This document shows positions 1-12,781 of a stretch of 64,000 nt of DNA, piece after piece. Origin of the DNA: Fusarium oxysporum f. sp. lycopersici 4287. Taxonomy: Eukaryota > Ascomycota > Sordariomycetes > Hypocreales > Nectriaceae. The first letter of the stretch is position 1; the number at the start of each line of letters is the position of its first letter. The translations under genes were made by a program, and so were the position numbers. The notes under the pieces are model-generated. The model worked only from the letters and a program-made list of their open reading frames with translations. It was not told the DNA's origin and searched no databases. Where the stretch lies: NCBI RefSeq assembly GCF_000149955.1, contig NC_030986.1:2977185-3041184 (forward strand), given 5' to 3'.

Positions 1-913
1 CACACCACGAAGCTTCCGCTATCACGCAAGGATACATCGGAAGGCTACCAAAATCGACAGCAAAATGCAACTACCGACCTTGGTTTGTCTATCAAAAACC
101 CTGATGATCATTCTTCCCCCCACTGACTCGAAATTAGGTGGCGCTCTGAGCGGCTCGTGGTCTAATGTTGATCGATCTGCTGGTCATGGTATCACGCTCC
201 TCCAATGCGACCTGAAGCGTTAGAATCGTAGCGGCACTATCGTTGCCGTTTCGGCGACGTTAATTCTGGGGGTCATCACATCGTAATCTCCCCTGGGGTA
301 TGGGGATAGGCTACCTCTCCGAGCTTGATGTCGAGGCGATGAGTATAGGGTATGTGTATTGCTCCATCGCAGAGCCGTTGGTGAGAGTCTTGAAATTACG
401 TAGCGAGCCACCAACAATGCTTGATGCAGTGTTAGTTTCACAATTGGCTTCTCTTCAGGCACCGTCCAAAGATTGAGTCTAGCCTTGAGTTGCAAGCCTT
501 TGGTAGATTCTTATGGCTCGATGATGAAGCATGTTGACCGACCCCTTAGTGAGACATCATAATCCAGATGAACGGTTCCAAAAATTCGCCGAGACCTTCG
601 AACAGTCTAGCCAGGACTGACCTCGCACTAATATGTGGCCAGTGACATTACCAATAACCCGGGAGGTGGGAGAATCTCCGTAATGAAAGGCTATCATGCA
701 GCTGGAAATATTCTACCTCGGGAGTTGTACCGGGAATGTACTGGGATGAACGTATAGATACACGAAAGGTCACAAACTTCAAGAGCATTGCTAGATGGGA
801 AAATACGATTATTGTATTTACTTGTTGTAACACTACTAATAACCTATTATGCCACTTCAATCCCATGCATTTAATCCCATGACCCAAATATACGCCTCCC
901 AAACTTCAAGATC
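1..913. other. intergenic, no gene seen
   Basis: This stretch lies downstream of the MED16 stop codon and runs to the window edge. The longest open frame (220-495, minus) has no family resemblance I recognise and no splice structure. Part of the right-hand side is probably the MED16 3' untranslated region. I see nothing else that I can support. Confidence 0.6.
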
Positions 914-3900
914 TCACGCAACGTGTCCCTTGGGAAGCAAAGTCCATTGCCCTCCACACGAGCACTTACGTTGTTGACCCAGAACAAATGTAAACCCAGA
1001 ACGGCTCCCAAACACATCCTCCATAACCGCAGTACATCTTGAGCACCGTCTCCACTGCTTATTCGGAGAGGGTCTGATCTGCATGCGCTTGAACACATCC
1101 ACATACACCATGCCCCGTGCCTTCTTCGCCGCCAAGCTATGTTCGTCATCCTCGACTTCGAGAAGATCGTAATTTGCAAAGAACAACCGACCTGGATCTA
1201 CAGTGTTCCGAAACGCGGGCAAGTCTGTGTTGAAGAACTTCTTGATGATCTGGAGAAATGGTGCAGGGGGCGCAGCTGAAAGGAGAATGGAGAGCTCCAT
1301 CTGAACGCGGGCTGCCTTCATCGTCATATCCAGCTGTTTCCCCTGCGACTGGTTATTTTGGCTTTTGGCGAGGGATGGAAGGAAGATTTGATAGGCTTGT
1401 CGGATCTCGTTACTCAGACCTGTGAGAAGAGTCTCGACCTCAGACACTTTGACGAGAGCTGAAGAGGTAACTTGTTGCATTGCCTGGTATGCTTGTTGTA
1501 GTTGAGGGGCTGCTCGACCGCCGGCCACACCCTCAACAACAGCCGATTGCTTTCGATAGAACTCGATAGCCCTGCCGCTTAGGGCCTCAAGGTGCGCCAG
1601 TCTGCGGCAAATGGCCGAGAGAAATCCTCGACTAGAGGAGCTCATCAAGAAATGGAAAGCGACGTTGTTCTTCTCGTGAAGATAAGGAGCGAGTTCATGG
1701 AAACGTTCACGAGTCAAGAGCTCTTGGAAATGATTGTCATTCATAAGCTCGAAAAGACAATCCATGAGCCAAGCGATCAGATCCAGCGCCCACCTTGCAC
1801 AGCCGACAAGTGTCTCAATGACTTCTGTATTGATGTGAGTAGCTATAAACAAACCAAAGGAGTAGGCAGCATGACTTACCAGGATCATCAAGGGGGCTCA
1901 GCTTTTCCCTGACAGTAACTGGTGTATTACTGGCAATTGTGATGAGGACGACTACGTTCCGCACATTCAGAAATAGCATCGAGAATTTGCCCTGGAAAGA
2001 TCGGGGGTGAAAGTCTCCACGGAATCCGAGTGCGTTCATTATACTGAGGCAGTACTGCAGAGATCCATTTCTGACAAGTGAGTCATGATGGATCTCTTCA
2101 GAGTAATCGATCTGGATCTTCAGAATTCTGATAAGTTCGGTCACCAAATCTTGGACGAATCCTATTCCGTGTGAGCAGGCGTATGGGAGATATCGAAAGG
2201 TGGACATACTCTTCTTGGTAGTATATGGTCGTACAATAGCAAGTAGATCATCATAGTTGTTCTGGTAGAACATTGACGGTGCTGCGGTCACGGTCAAGGC
2301 CGCAATGCTGCCACAGTATTGAGCTGCACACGGTTAGTAACTCGCCAATCCTCTCATCGTTAACATACCATCGTGCATAGAATTTCCGATATCGCCCATA
2401 GGGTAATGTAATTTGTTCCACTTGATCTTTCCATCTTCGCCCATTTGCACCATGGAGCAAAAAGTAGGGGAGAATGCAACTTGCTGGCCTACAACTATTG
2501 TTAGACAAGAGCAACACTCTGGAATATGGATACTTACATGGCCCTTCATCTGTGAAAGTCCAGCCTATTTGTCGAAGGTTCTGCACCTTATTCAACTCCT
2601 GAGTTGTATATAGTTCCTCGAACGTCAGTCGGTCACGGTATTCTACAGTGCCATCTGCGAAAGCCAGTACTAGGATTTTGCCAAAACTGGTAGTTTGGAA
2701 CGCAACCACAACCTTATTGGCCGTGACGGGAGCAACCTTCTGCAGCTGTGTCACCGCGGGTAGCTCTGAAGAGATGCTGTTTCGTCGACCTCCAAGCTGC
2801 TCATAGGCTGATGGCAGATTCTGCTTTTGCTCGATAGCTTCCCATCGATCAACAACACTCTGACTCCCCTGATACGAGCTCTCAGTAGGAGTGCGTGACC
2901 GTGCCGTGACAACCATGGGTGGTGTGGTGTTTTTACCCGTGCTATCAACCACAGAAGGAAGAACTTCCAAGTGAGAGAGCTCGATCATGGATATGTCGAG
3001 GCTCGAATCACCAGGGCCACCTTGAAGCCAGTTTGTGGTAGCCAGATGTTTCTCGACCAGGGAAGGGCTCAGGTTTCCTGCGGGTCGGCCAGTCGCCTTG
3101 TCCGCTTGTGATGCCTGGCCCCATTGAATCTCGATTTTGATTAGTTTCAGCTGCTTTGAGGTTGTAGCAACCGCAAGAAGGAGATGTTCTACCGGCTGTT
3201 AGTGATACACGCAAAGCAATACGATAGTTTAGATGCCTACTCTTTTCGGATGCAAACGATGCATGTGTAATGAGCTCATCAGAAGCACTTATACTTTCAA
3301 GTTCCATGGTGGTCTCCTCAAGTCGATTGGTATTCTGTGACCAAAACATCCTAATGACACCATGCGTTGTGATAGTAAGCAGAGCACTCTTGGCAGGGCT
3401 GGGATGGGTTGGTCCTCCAGCATGAACGAATGAGCTTTCATAAGTATACCCATTGCCATGTTTTGTAGCTGGTCCATACATGACATTGTATGATGCCTGC
3501 TAAAAGTCAGAAACATTGAGAAACCTCTTCAAGCAACACATACCTGCTGATTTGGAGGAGAAACATTAAGCCAGTAAGCACCGACGACAGTGTGCACATC
3601 GTCAGTGGGGTCAGCGTCCCATTTCCGTTGAGGGAACGGGTGATTTAGTGAGATAGAGAAGCTGACGATAGAGACGCGACCAACGGCATCTATTACCGCT
3701 AGATCTGGGCTGCTGGTACCAGCCCATACCAAGTGAACGATGGGAATGGTTGGGAGCCCCTTGACAAAGGGGCACGTGGTGGGTTCACTGAGGTCCCAGG
3801 AGCCATCTTCTGGGGAGCGTCGCAGAAAGCGAAGTTCAAGGTTCTGACCATCAGGTGTGATGTTGGCGATCGTTCCTGTCCTTGACCACGCCACAGTTCT

Positions 3901-4118
3901 ATCCAGGGTTAGAAAAGCGTGCATAAGTGTCTGCAAGCTGGGCCTTCTTACTGGCAACATCCTCGAATCCTGACATCGTCCATTCTTTGTTGAAGCTGTT
4001 TACTCTGCGCCCTCGCGGGCAAAGACAGACCAACGCCATCGCCAAAAAGGTCATCTACGTCGTTGAGTTCCACTGGCATCGGGTTATCCAGGATGAGCGG
4101 CATCTTTTCCGATGTCAT
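914..4118 (-). CDS. MED16: Mediator complex subunit 16 (Sin4)
   Basis: This is the tail-module subunit of Mediator, the nuclear coactivator that links activators to RNA polymerase II. Seven exons join in phase: 4118-3952, 3898-3544, 3496-3241, 3188-2538, 2488-2369, 2323-1880 and 1824-914, giving 967 residues, the length I expect for filamentous ascomycetes. The six introns are 45-55 nt with GTAAGT/GTATGT-type donors. The acceptor of intron 3 is set by reading frame (GGTAG before AACATCTC). The N-terminal half has the WD-like beta-propeller character of the family (TVAWSRTGTIA, VHLVWAG). The C-terminus ends in a zinc-ribbon-like motif, CSRC about 26 residues before CSCGG. The start is the first ATG (ATGACATCGG); a second in-frame ATG lies five codons later (at 4103) and is equally possible. 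Recognition is from memory of fungal Sin4 proteins. Confidence 0.93.
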
Positions 4119-7100
4119 CGGTGGTAGTACGGGGTATCAAGAAAGAATACTCCAAAAAAACAACAGTTGGAAGTGAAGTTTTTACATCAGAATAAGAAGC
4201 ACGATGAGTCAATATATATAATGATTCAGTTATAGTTTTTACCTGGTCCGCAAAATGGCCCGAAGTTTAAGTGAAAAGGCTGAAAATGAAGTTAAATGTT
4301 GACTGAGGTAAGAAAGGCTGAGGTTGTCTCGAGGCTGAAGCCAAATGTGTCGTCCTGTAAGCTCTATCATTGGCTCAGAGAAGTTAATGAGTGGATGCGA
4401 ATGACCGTGTTTCAACCAATGAACGACACGACGCGTCTTGTTAGTTTGATCAAGCACGTGTCTCGACGATAACATATAGTAGGTATGTGGCTTTCACACC
4501 TTTAATAGGTATATTGCCAATAAGAATGTCATTATATCGGTGAATAATATACTGTCGATTGGTCCTATTAACTCTTTCACCAATGAGCTTATGGTTAGAT
4601 AGACCTGAGAACATGACTTTGAACCAGTTTCTTTTTGACAGACGCTGACTTCAGCCAAGACGACGTTCGAATGCATCTCGAGCAGCGCCCTTTTCCAGAT
4701 TCAAGTTCCATGATTCTTGTGCTACCATACTGGTCCGTGAGTTCAGGCATACGAGTAAAACTAGAAAGTATACAAGATTCATTGGCCAATGCTGACTCCG
4801 ACCTCCTCGATAAAACAACGAAGCACCCACCACCATCTCGCCTGATTCCTTCTGAGAGTCTCCTTTGCCTCCTCAACACGCCATCTAGTTCAGAAGCTGG
4901 ACCTTGCTTTCTATCTGACACAGCGGGAACACCCTGTTTAACTCTGCGATAGGACTTCGTCGGGCACTGGTGCATCTCGTAAACAGCCATAGTTGGTCCT
5001 TTCATCGGAAGATGGAGCCATTCTTCCATCACAGACCTCCCAAGGCACGTGTATGATGGATCTCATACTGTATGCACGACAGAATCAGACCGCATGTTGT
5101 GGCGCTGAGAAGCCAAGCCTGAAGCTTGCATCGCATCGTCTGTGCTTCGCACGCCGTGATCCACACTCCGCCAAACAGTTTCAGGTCGATGTAGCACAAC
5201 TAGACTACACTATTTCCCTCGACGATAGAAACATACTCCATAATTCCCTACACCGCATCATGTTTCTAGTACCTATGCGGTGTTTGACCCGTGATCGAAA
5301 CCTTGAGCTTGTTATCTTCTTGTATGGCGAATCCCACAAGCCGCACAACCCGAGGACAAACTAGGCAGAGTCCTCCTGAGGTCTTGAAAGAGTCTCAACT
5401 GTGGGGGAAACACATTCCACGGACCTACACGGACGCCGATAGTGCATTGACTCCGATATGACATCTACCTAGTTATATCTGAGATTTGTAGGTGGTAACT
5501 GCCGACAGGTCCAGGACCTCTACAAGATCCATGCCTCCCAGATCAGGTACGAAACTCGAGATCAAGATGGAAAATCCCCGAAACTTAGAGAAGTATTCGA
5601 TACATGAGGGACAAGGAAACTACCAATGCGGCAATGCTTGCACTCTCAAACAGCTGTACTTCGTATAAGGGCTCTGTGTCTGTTGCACCGGCCATGGGTT
5701 GAAACTGCATACTACCATAGCATCTCCGTGAACACACTTTGAGCAACCCAGGGCAAAGTCAACCCCAAAAGTATGCGTGATAACGTGTACTCGTGTCACC
5801 GGCATCATTGGTAGCAGGAGTTTAGGATTCGTAGGATCCAGATCCGTAACTGCCGAACCCCTTTAACAGAGCCAACAATACCGCTTCTACGGAGCTTCCG
5901 AATGCTACCAGGGGCAGCGGACAGCCAAAAGCCAGCGTCGTGATAGCTGGTTTGAACCAAAATCAGGGTTGAATGCGGCACAGCAAATGTATGTTCCAGG
6001 GGCTTGTTTCTGAGCTGAGTTGGTTGAGCAAGATATCATCCAAAGGCAGCCTGTCATAGTGTCGAACTACGCTACTCGGCGGGCTCTCCGAGAGATCTTC
6101 AGAACAAATGCTACAAACTCGGGTCAGATTCCCAAAGCGATATGGCTGGTTGGTGGGATTAAAGTCAATCTGGCGGAGCGCTTCAAGGGTCTTACTGTGA
6201 AGTGAGTTGGCTTGTGGCGGGTGGTATTAGGCGTCGCTTAAACATATTGAACAGCGAAGTACCCTGCTTGTCAGATATCAGCCCTGACACGCCGTAGTAT
6301 GATAGCGTCGCATGGGAATCTGTCACTTGTGTGAGCTAAGAAATGTCTGGAAGTGATGGGCACTATCAATGTCTTAAGCAGGCAGGTAATTACGATAATT
6401 AACTTGGTCCCTTGTGGGGGTGATGAATTTGAAAGCTGGAAATAAGGTGGATAGACCAACGAGTTATATTGATCGGTACCAAGCAGCCCATGTCTACCCA
6501 GACTGCTACGCGGGGACACCTAATAATAAACAATCACTGGGTTTCATAAACTCTTATCGTATGTAGAGTTGAGGTGGTAAGGTTGCCCTGGCACACCAGT
6601 GAGTTGTACACCAGTTAGTTATGCTGACTATTATGGTCATTATTCGCTGTCGATATAATAACAAGACATGATATGATGTGTGGTGCGTGTCGGAAACTTA
6701 GCTGAACACGTCTATATCAGAATGGAACCAAGAAACGTGGATCTGCAGATGTTTGCTTTTTTAGGTCACTTCAGGTGTGACCCTCCCGTCGACCTTCGTC
6801 TTGCTTCCTCCAACTGTGGAGGCGATGGAAGAAGTCCGATGAATTGCGGTCTTCAAGTCATAAACTTCAGTGCCCCAGAAATGAACTAAACCAACTCAGG
6901 GGTAGAACAGCGGCTTCACCCTCAATCACTCGACTGTGACCCCCGGACTGAAGTCCCACTCCAGTACGAATTATCTTAACTTAAAGCCTTGGTGATACCT
7001 AATGTTAGAACTGCTAGACTATTCGAGACAGTCCGGTCACGGCGCCTGAAAGAATGTCAGCATAAACACACCAAGTCAGGTACCGTGCAGATTGTAGCTG

Positions 7101-8379
7101 CACTTGTCCCAATAGAGGTTGGCTTATCGACATCTGTGCCCGGAAACTTGGGACTCCGCTGCACTGCTAGACCCAAAGGCTAAGCAGATTGGCTTTTGGG
7201 TTGGGTCTTGGGAGGCGGGTTCACCGTTCATGAACCCACCTCGTCAACTGTTGTGGTGTTGCCAGGGAGTTGGGTCCAGTTCCTACAGCACAGCGTTAAG
7301 CCAAGCTACAGGGATCGAGGTTGATGGTGATGGGACGGGCATCGACATATTCTGAAGCACCGCCGTGATTTCTGAGCAGAAAGCGGTCGTAATCCATCCA
7401 TGCCTGCTCGCTAGGGACTCGTTCCATACGAATCTGGCCTCGATGCCGGAGCTGACGCCCATTAAGACGACACAGCAGCACACGACACCACGACGCACGG
7501 CACGGAACGGCGCGACATTTGGACTGAGGTTTGGTTGACTCTTCGGAGTATTATTACTTAGAATTTGTGTTATGTATGGACTAGGTATCCGTAGTTGACC
7601 GAACTTCTTTTCCTTCTTTTTTCCCTCTCTTTCTTCCATCTCCAATTGTATGATATGTACACTTCATTAGGTACGACAACGCATTTTGACGCCAACCTAC
7701 CAACCTTTGACGCCAAAGTCACATCGTTGATTTCTCTATTGCCTCGGACACCTTCCCACCCCTAACGTTCTCTCACCGTTGCTGCGAGCTAATTCGAGTT
7801 GGCCCTCGAGCAATTGGCAAATTCCGTATCTGCCACTACCGTGCTGTACCTTACTTTTTAGTTGAGGCTTGGCTCTTGTACCCGCTTAACCAAAATTGAA
7901 GCCGTGCTTGCCCTTTTTTATCTCCATTTACGGCACTTTTACAACAAGTCCTCGGGAATTGCATTCGCTTATGACGATATGCTTTGACCGTTGAAGCATA
8001 TCGACGAGGCACGAGCAATAATAGCATCTTCCACAATTTCCGATCTGCCCCTCGTATCGACTCTTCCCGAATCGACACTTTGTTTACTGCAACTCTCCTC
8101 CTTGCAAACCTTCGACCTCGATCGGCTCTCGTCTACCGGTAAGACACTGTCAGCCGAGCGTCAATCACATCCCAAGGTAAGGGACGAGGAGTCTAGGAAC
8201 GGTGCCTGCGGGGGGCCAACTTGACAGCAGTGGACCTTGCATCGCCGTTCCTTTCCGATTGCCTCATGATCAGCAGTTACTAGGTCGCTATTCGGCCTCA
8301 TCACCACTCCCTGTCGCCAAATCTCGACAACCCTGCTGCGCAGCTCTAGCACGAGCCGAACTATCAACTCGACTTCGTC
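4119..8379. other. 4.3-kb region without a supported gene; right end is a leader
   Basis: Open frames here are short, and several start only at TTG (for example 4635-4952 and 6020-6205 on plus). None shows a family motif or a convincing exon chain. On minus near 5570-5710 one frame reads as protein-like for about 40 residues without a good start, which could be a decayed gene. The last 700 bases (about 7650-8379) are pyrimidine-rich and probably the promoter and 5' untranslated leader of the gene starting at 8380; this leader contains at least one upstream ATG (near 8266). Confidence 0.5.
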
Positions 8380-11300
8380 ATGAGCCAGGGTGGTGGAATT
8401 GCAGCGTTGGATTCGACCCTGGGATGGAACGAGGATCAATGGCCAGATCGAGCTGAAGCAGTGGTGGCTATCGACAGCAATAGCATGAATGCAAGAGATA
8501 GCGGCAGCGTTAATAGCCAGGGCCCAGGCCGTCCCGATGATATTATGAGCTTCTTCGACAACGAGACTCTCTCCTCGGGTTCTGCAAGTTTATCTCAACC
8601 TCTTTATCCTAGACCTCTGCACCACTACACGAATCAAACGAGTCACATCAACAAGAGCCGCATACATGCACAACCCTCGCATGTGTATGCACCCATTTTC
8701 GAAGCCATGCACTCTCTACAGCGCCCAAAGCCACCACTGCAGCCGCAACGCCAACGCCGTGTTCCCACAAGGCTCGACACTGACGATTCTACGGATACCA
8801 GCGCCATCGATCAAAGCCAAGGCCTTGGTGATCACAGCTTTTTGTTGCCTTCTCGACCTATGAGCATTGCAACTACAGATGTGACGACCACAAAGGATGA
8901 TCCAACATGCAGTAACAGCTTTTATCGCGCCTGGGCAGAAGAGGAGCAGATCGAGCTGCGAATACATTCAGAGACGAATCCTGATACCGATAATCTGCGA
9001 CACAACTCGCAATATCATGACTTGCTTAGCGAAATCGATACAGAGTGCCTCTTCCCTGACGATAGTCTCACTACAGATCACCGTCCATCATCTTCCCGCA
9101 GTCACCTACTTCAGTGGCGACGTAGTCCAAACGCCGCTGCGTCCACTTCTTCAAAACATCAGAGGGTATCTTCTGATGTCCAGCCTCCTACCACAGAAAA
9201 TCGACCATCAGCAACCATCACGAGACAAGAATTCGAGGCTCTTCCACCAACGATTCAACGAAAAGTAAGTTCGTGGCTTTCATTGTTTTGCGGATCCCTT
9301 GCCGTGTGTCCCATATTTTGTTTCTCACGGTCTGTTTCGGTACTACCATAAGGGAGTCGAAGCAGGCGAAGATTAAAGGCCCCTAGTGATGCGATCAATC
9401 GATTTCTCATGCCACGGCAATCCTCATCACCATTTGCTTTTTCAAACGAAACAAGGTTTCACATTTCGACAAGCGTCTCTGCCCACCTCGTATGCGTTAG
9501 TTTATGGGTTTTGGCTGTACGAAATCAATATGACTTGGCGAGGTTGAGTCTACTCTATGTACCTGTCTGCATATGGGTCATCTTGCAGGTGCAGGGGGCT
9601 AGTCGCCGCCTAATCGTCAAATTGAGGAACCCCAGGGACCTCGAGAGGAACGGGGAACCATCAGGAATCGCCAAAAGAAGCCACTGTCCAATACCCATGT
9701 CTTGTCCTTGCCCTGTCTGGTTTGGCTCGCGGTGGCCGTTTGGGCGGCTCCACGCACTTCGTCCGCTCAGTGCCTAGCCATTGGCCGATCCTCCCATGTC
9801 TTGTCTACGCAACCCCTGATACAGAGCACACAGGAGCAAGAAAGTGCTCTCTTTCGCTCAGCAATCACATCCCCCCAACCTAAGGCGTTGTGACGACGCC
9901 CGAGACGTGCAGTTCCTGGATGATCCATGCCACCCGGTGCACCAACGTGCTTGTGTACCAGCAATCACCAGGCGTCATACACCCAAGACATTCGAGTCGT
10001 GCCCCACGAGCCTTTTAGTGGACGACTCTCTGCATTAGCTCTGTCGTTTCGTTCCTGAATTGAGACATAACCATTCCCGCCCCTCTCCTGTACCTTAAGA
10101 ATCAGGGTTTCCCCTTCATGACTTATCTACATTTTTATGTTTGCTCTATTTAATTGCTACATTGGCTATATTTATTTAGTGTCTCGTACTGAACATTTCC
10201 CCTTGACAGTACTTCTCAACTATCGAGCGATCACAACTAGCTCAATCACCCGACCTAGGACACTGTCAACGGGCCGGTAGCGTCGGACAAGATCAACTTC
10301 TCTCCCCTTGGTCATCACTACCCAAACCTAGAGGGAGCTACGAGCACCAAGAAAGGCCTATTACTTCGGATGATTCTGTCCTGCGCACAGATCGTTCGCG
10401 AATTGCTAAAACGGACCAAAAATTCTACGCCAACCTTCCTGAAAAGATAAAACGCCGCCACCTCACAGAGGAAGAGCTCCAGTTGGCGTATAAGTCACAA
10501 AACACTTTCAGCAACGCGCCAGAAGCAATATCGAATAAAGTCGATATCCCATCTCAAGAGGTCAAAATGCCATCGCCACTCCCTAGTCCTGGATTGTCTG
10601 AAGGAACATCGCCATTCTCGGGTATGCTGTCTAGGCAAAATGACAGAGCCATGACAAGCTCAGACATCAAGCGTTCGGATTCCTTCTATGATAGTTTCCG
10701 ATGGCTTGACGATGAAGAGGGGTTGGATCTACGTTTATATCTCGATGACTATCACATCAACCTGCGAGAGGAGGTACCGGTTCCAAACAAGAGCCGAAGA
10801 CCATCGTTTCGCCGTCACTTATCAATTAATAAGCTACCCTTTGGAAAACCCTCTGTCAACGGATTAGGAGAAGGCCCTGCTTCCCCCACCGCTCTACCGC
10901 CGTCTGCCTCACACAGCTCCAGTGTTGGCTCATCTGGCCATGTGCGGAAGAAGTCTCGTGCTCGCGCGCTGTCGTTGATATCTGCCAACAGACAAACACC
11001 CTTGGCGTCTCCCTCTCCTTTGACCCCACCCCTCGACCCTTCTGCCGCTCATTATCGAGACCCTGAGGCTCGAAAGAAGCTTCGAGCTTATCTCGCTTCA
11101 CCCCAGAAATTTGATGAGGCCATTGAGTTTGGATTCTGTTCCAAAGACGGACCCCGACCACACACGGGATTTAACAAGGCCTCCGCATGCGAGCCGGATA
11201 GATTGCGAAGCTTCCTAGAAGATGATCGATCATCAAGATACAGCGACGATGCTTCTGCAGCTGAACCCGATTCTCCAAAAACTCCTCAATTGGTCGACAA

Positions 11301-11649
11301 GACACCGCATATTCGATCTCTACGAAGTAGCATCGAGCACTCGTCATACTCAAGAGGAGAGAAATCTATATACGACCCAGCAGCGAGTCGAGAAATGACA
11401 CTTCGTATGACCTTGACACGACCAGATCTTCGCCAAAGCGAGGATCAGATCTATGGCTGGAAACAGGCTGGTAGTCGAGTGAGCTCAAGTCGTGGAGAAC
11501 ACACACCTAGTCCAGCCTTGTACGCTCGTGAAGGAAACCCCAAACAGAGCATTGAAAGACAGCTCGCTGCTCTAGACCAGTGGGAAGATCCTGTCGATCA
11601 TGATAACCGCACCGTGAAAAGATTCTGGAATCGAGTCAAGCGGTCATAG
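8380..11649 (+). CDS. conserved serine-rich protein of unknown function, with a 946-nt intron
   Basis: Two exons, 8380-9264 and 10210-11649, join in phase 0 to give 774 residues. The joint creates the continuous segment LPPTIQRKYFSTIERSQ, which looks like a folded element conserved in filamentous fungi, so I trust the splice. The rest is largely disordered and rich in Ser, Pro, Arg and Asp. Other ordered-looking blocks are SFYDSFRWLDDEEGLDLRLY, KLRAYLASPQKFDEAIEFGF and, near the C-terminus, EMTLRMTLTRPDLR. There is no signal peptide or membrane segment. A TAG in frame upstream (8345) supports ATG 8380 as the start. I recall similar fungal proteins being labelled mucin-like on composition only; I assign no function. 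The intron is about fifteen times the usual length in this window. Confidence 0.82.
9265..10209 (+). other. unusually long intron (945-946 nt)
   Basis: Donor GTAAGTTCG at 9265 and acceptor TTGACAG ending at 10209. Exons on both sides join in phase 0 into a continuous protein motif. The intron holds only short frames and a pyrimidine-rich right end (about 10070-10210), which could be a polypyrimidine tract or an internal promoter. I looked for box C/D snoRNA motifs and found no convincing C/D pair. Confidence 0.75.
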
Positions 11650-12300
11650 TCCGAGCCATAGCGCCACAGCGCAGCCACCTGCAATGGTGCAACCAGCACC
11701 TAGGCGTCCCAGCCTATATAAAAAATCATGTATTGGTTATCAATTTTTGAGCAGCAAGCATTGTCTTATACATTCTTTTGTTTTTCCTTACTATCAAATA
11801 CCCCAAATCGTTTAATTGCTATCTTAGACCTGTCGTTACGTCGCATTTGCTATGGTCCGGTTTATATACAGGCATTACATGAGCAAAACAGTCTCGGTTA
11901 CTCATTGGAAGGAGTTGAAGGAGTTGGTATAATATTTTGGCGTGTTCGTTGTGTTGAGAAATAATCTTGACCGCAATGGCATTGGACACATGAATAGAGC
12001 AAAGTCTTCTTTACAGACTGCATCATAGCAAGCATGGCGCAAAAAGGGATTGGAATTACAAAAATAAATCAAATATGATGGACATATAGCTCCGAGCTGC
12101 ATGGGTCTGTCTGTGCAATACCACTGAGTGACATGAACAACAATTCAATAGTGCCTTTGTGACTTGTCATAGTTGTCGAAATCCTTCAATTACACTATTC
12201 GTGCAATATCTCGAGAGCCTTATCCCAGTCCTCTAGACGTTATAACATGATGCGTTATCACCCAAGCAATTAAATTCTTTGTCATGCAGCCAGCACGGAT

Positions 12301-12323
12301 GTATCACACGGCAAGTGTGATAC
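12301..12323. repeat. perfect inverted repeat, 9-bp arms
   Basis: GTATCACAC at 12301-12309 and its exact complement GTGTGATAC at 12315-12323 enclose a five-base loop. Either strand would fold into a hairpin. It lies in the shared 3' region of two convergent genes. Confidence 0.7.
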
Positions 12324-12365
12324 CCGTGCATCTATCACCAAACCATGGGTTTTTCGCACAAGAAA

Positions 12366-12394
12366 TGACCGGAACGAATATCCACTTCCGGTCA
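12366..12394. repeat. perfect inverted repeat, 9-bp arms
   Basis: TGACCGGAA at 12366-12374 and TTCCGGTCA at 12386-12394 enclose an 11-base loop. It sits 43 bases after the previous hairpin and could be a paired binding site or an RNA hairpin in the convergent 3' region. Confidence 0.7.
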
Positions 12395-12781
12395 CTACCT
12401 CCTTGTCTCTGCCTCAGATAGTTCATGCAAGTCTTAGCTGGCATGTCGGAGCTGAATGATGACTGTCAGCATGATCTTCACGGGATTGGAGCTGGTGTAT
12501 GATGAGTAAGATCATACCCTCTGCGACGATAAGTGTGTCTCATTCTTATGCGTGAAGTGAGTTACGGAGTCGTAGCACATTTGAAGTGATGATTATACCA
12601 TGATGTCTGTCTGTCTGCCTTTCTGTTCTATTTCTCCTGCTATACTAGTCCTATCTTCTTACCAAAACGCTCGTGTCATTCCATCGCATTCATCTTTTCG
12701 GCAAATAAAAAAGTTCTCCCAATAAGACACCATATCATAGTACAGTCCTGGTTCACGTCGTAGCTCGTACATTCTTCTTGC

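Larger units (their letters stand above)
11650..12781. other. convergent intergenic region with two hairpins
   Basis: Lies between the 3' ends of the gene at 8380-11649 (plus) and VPS10 (minus), so it holds both 3' untranslated regions and terminators. Two perfect inverted repeats are annotated separately. No gene seen. Confidence 0.6.
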
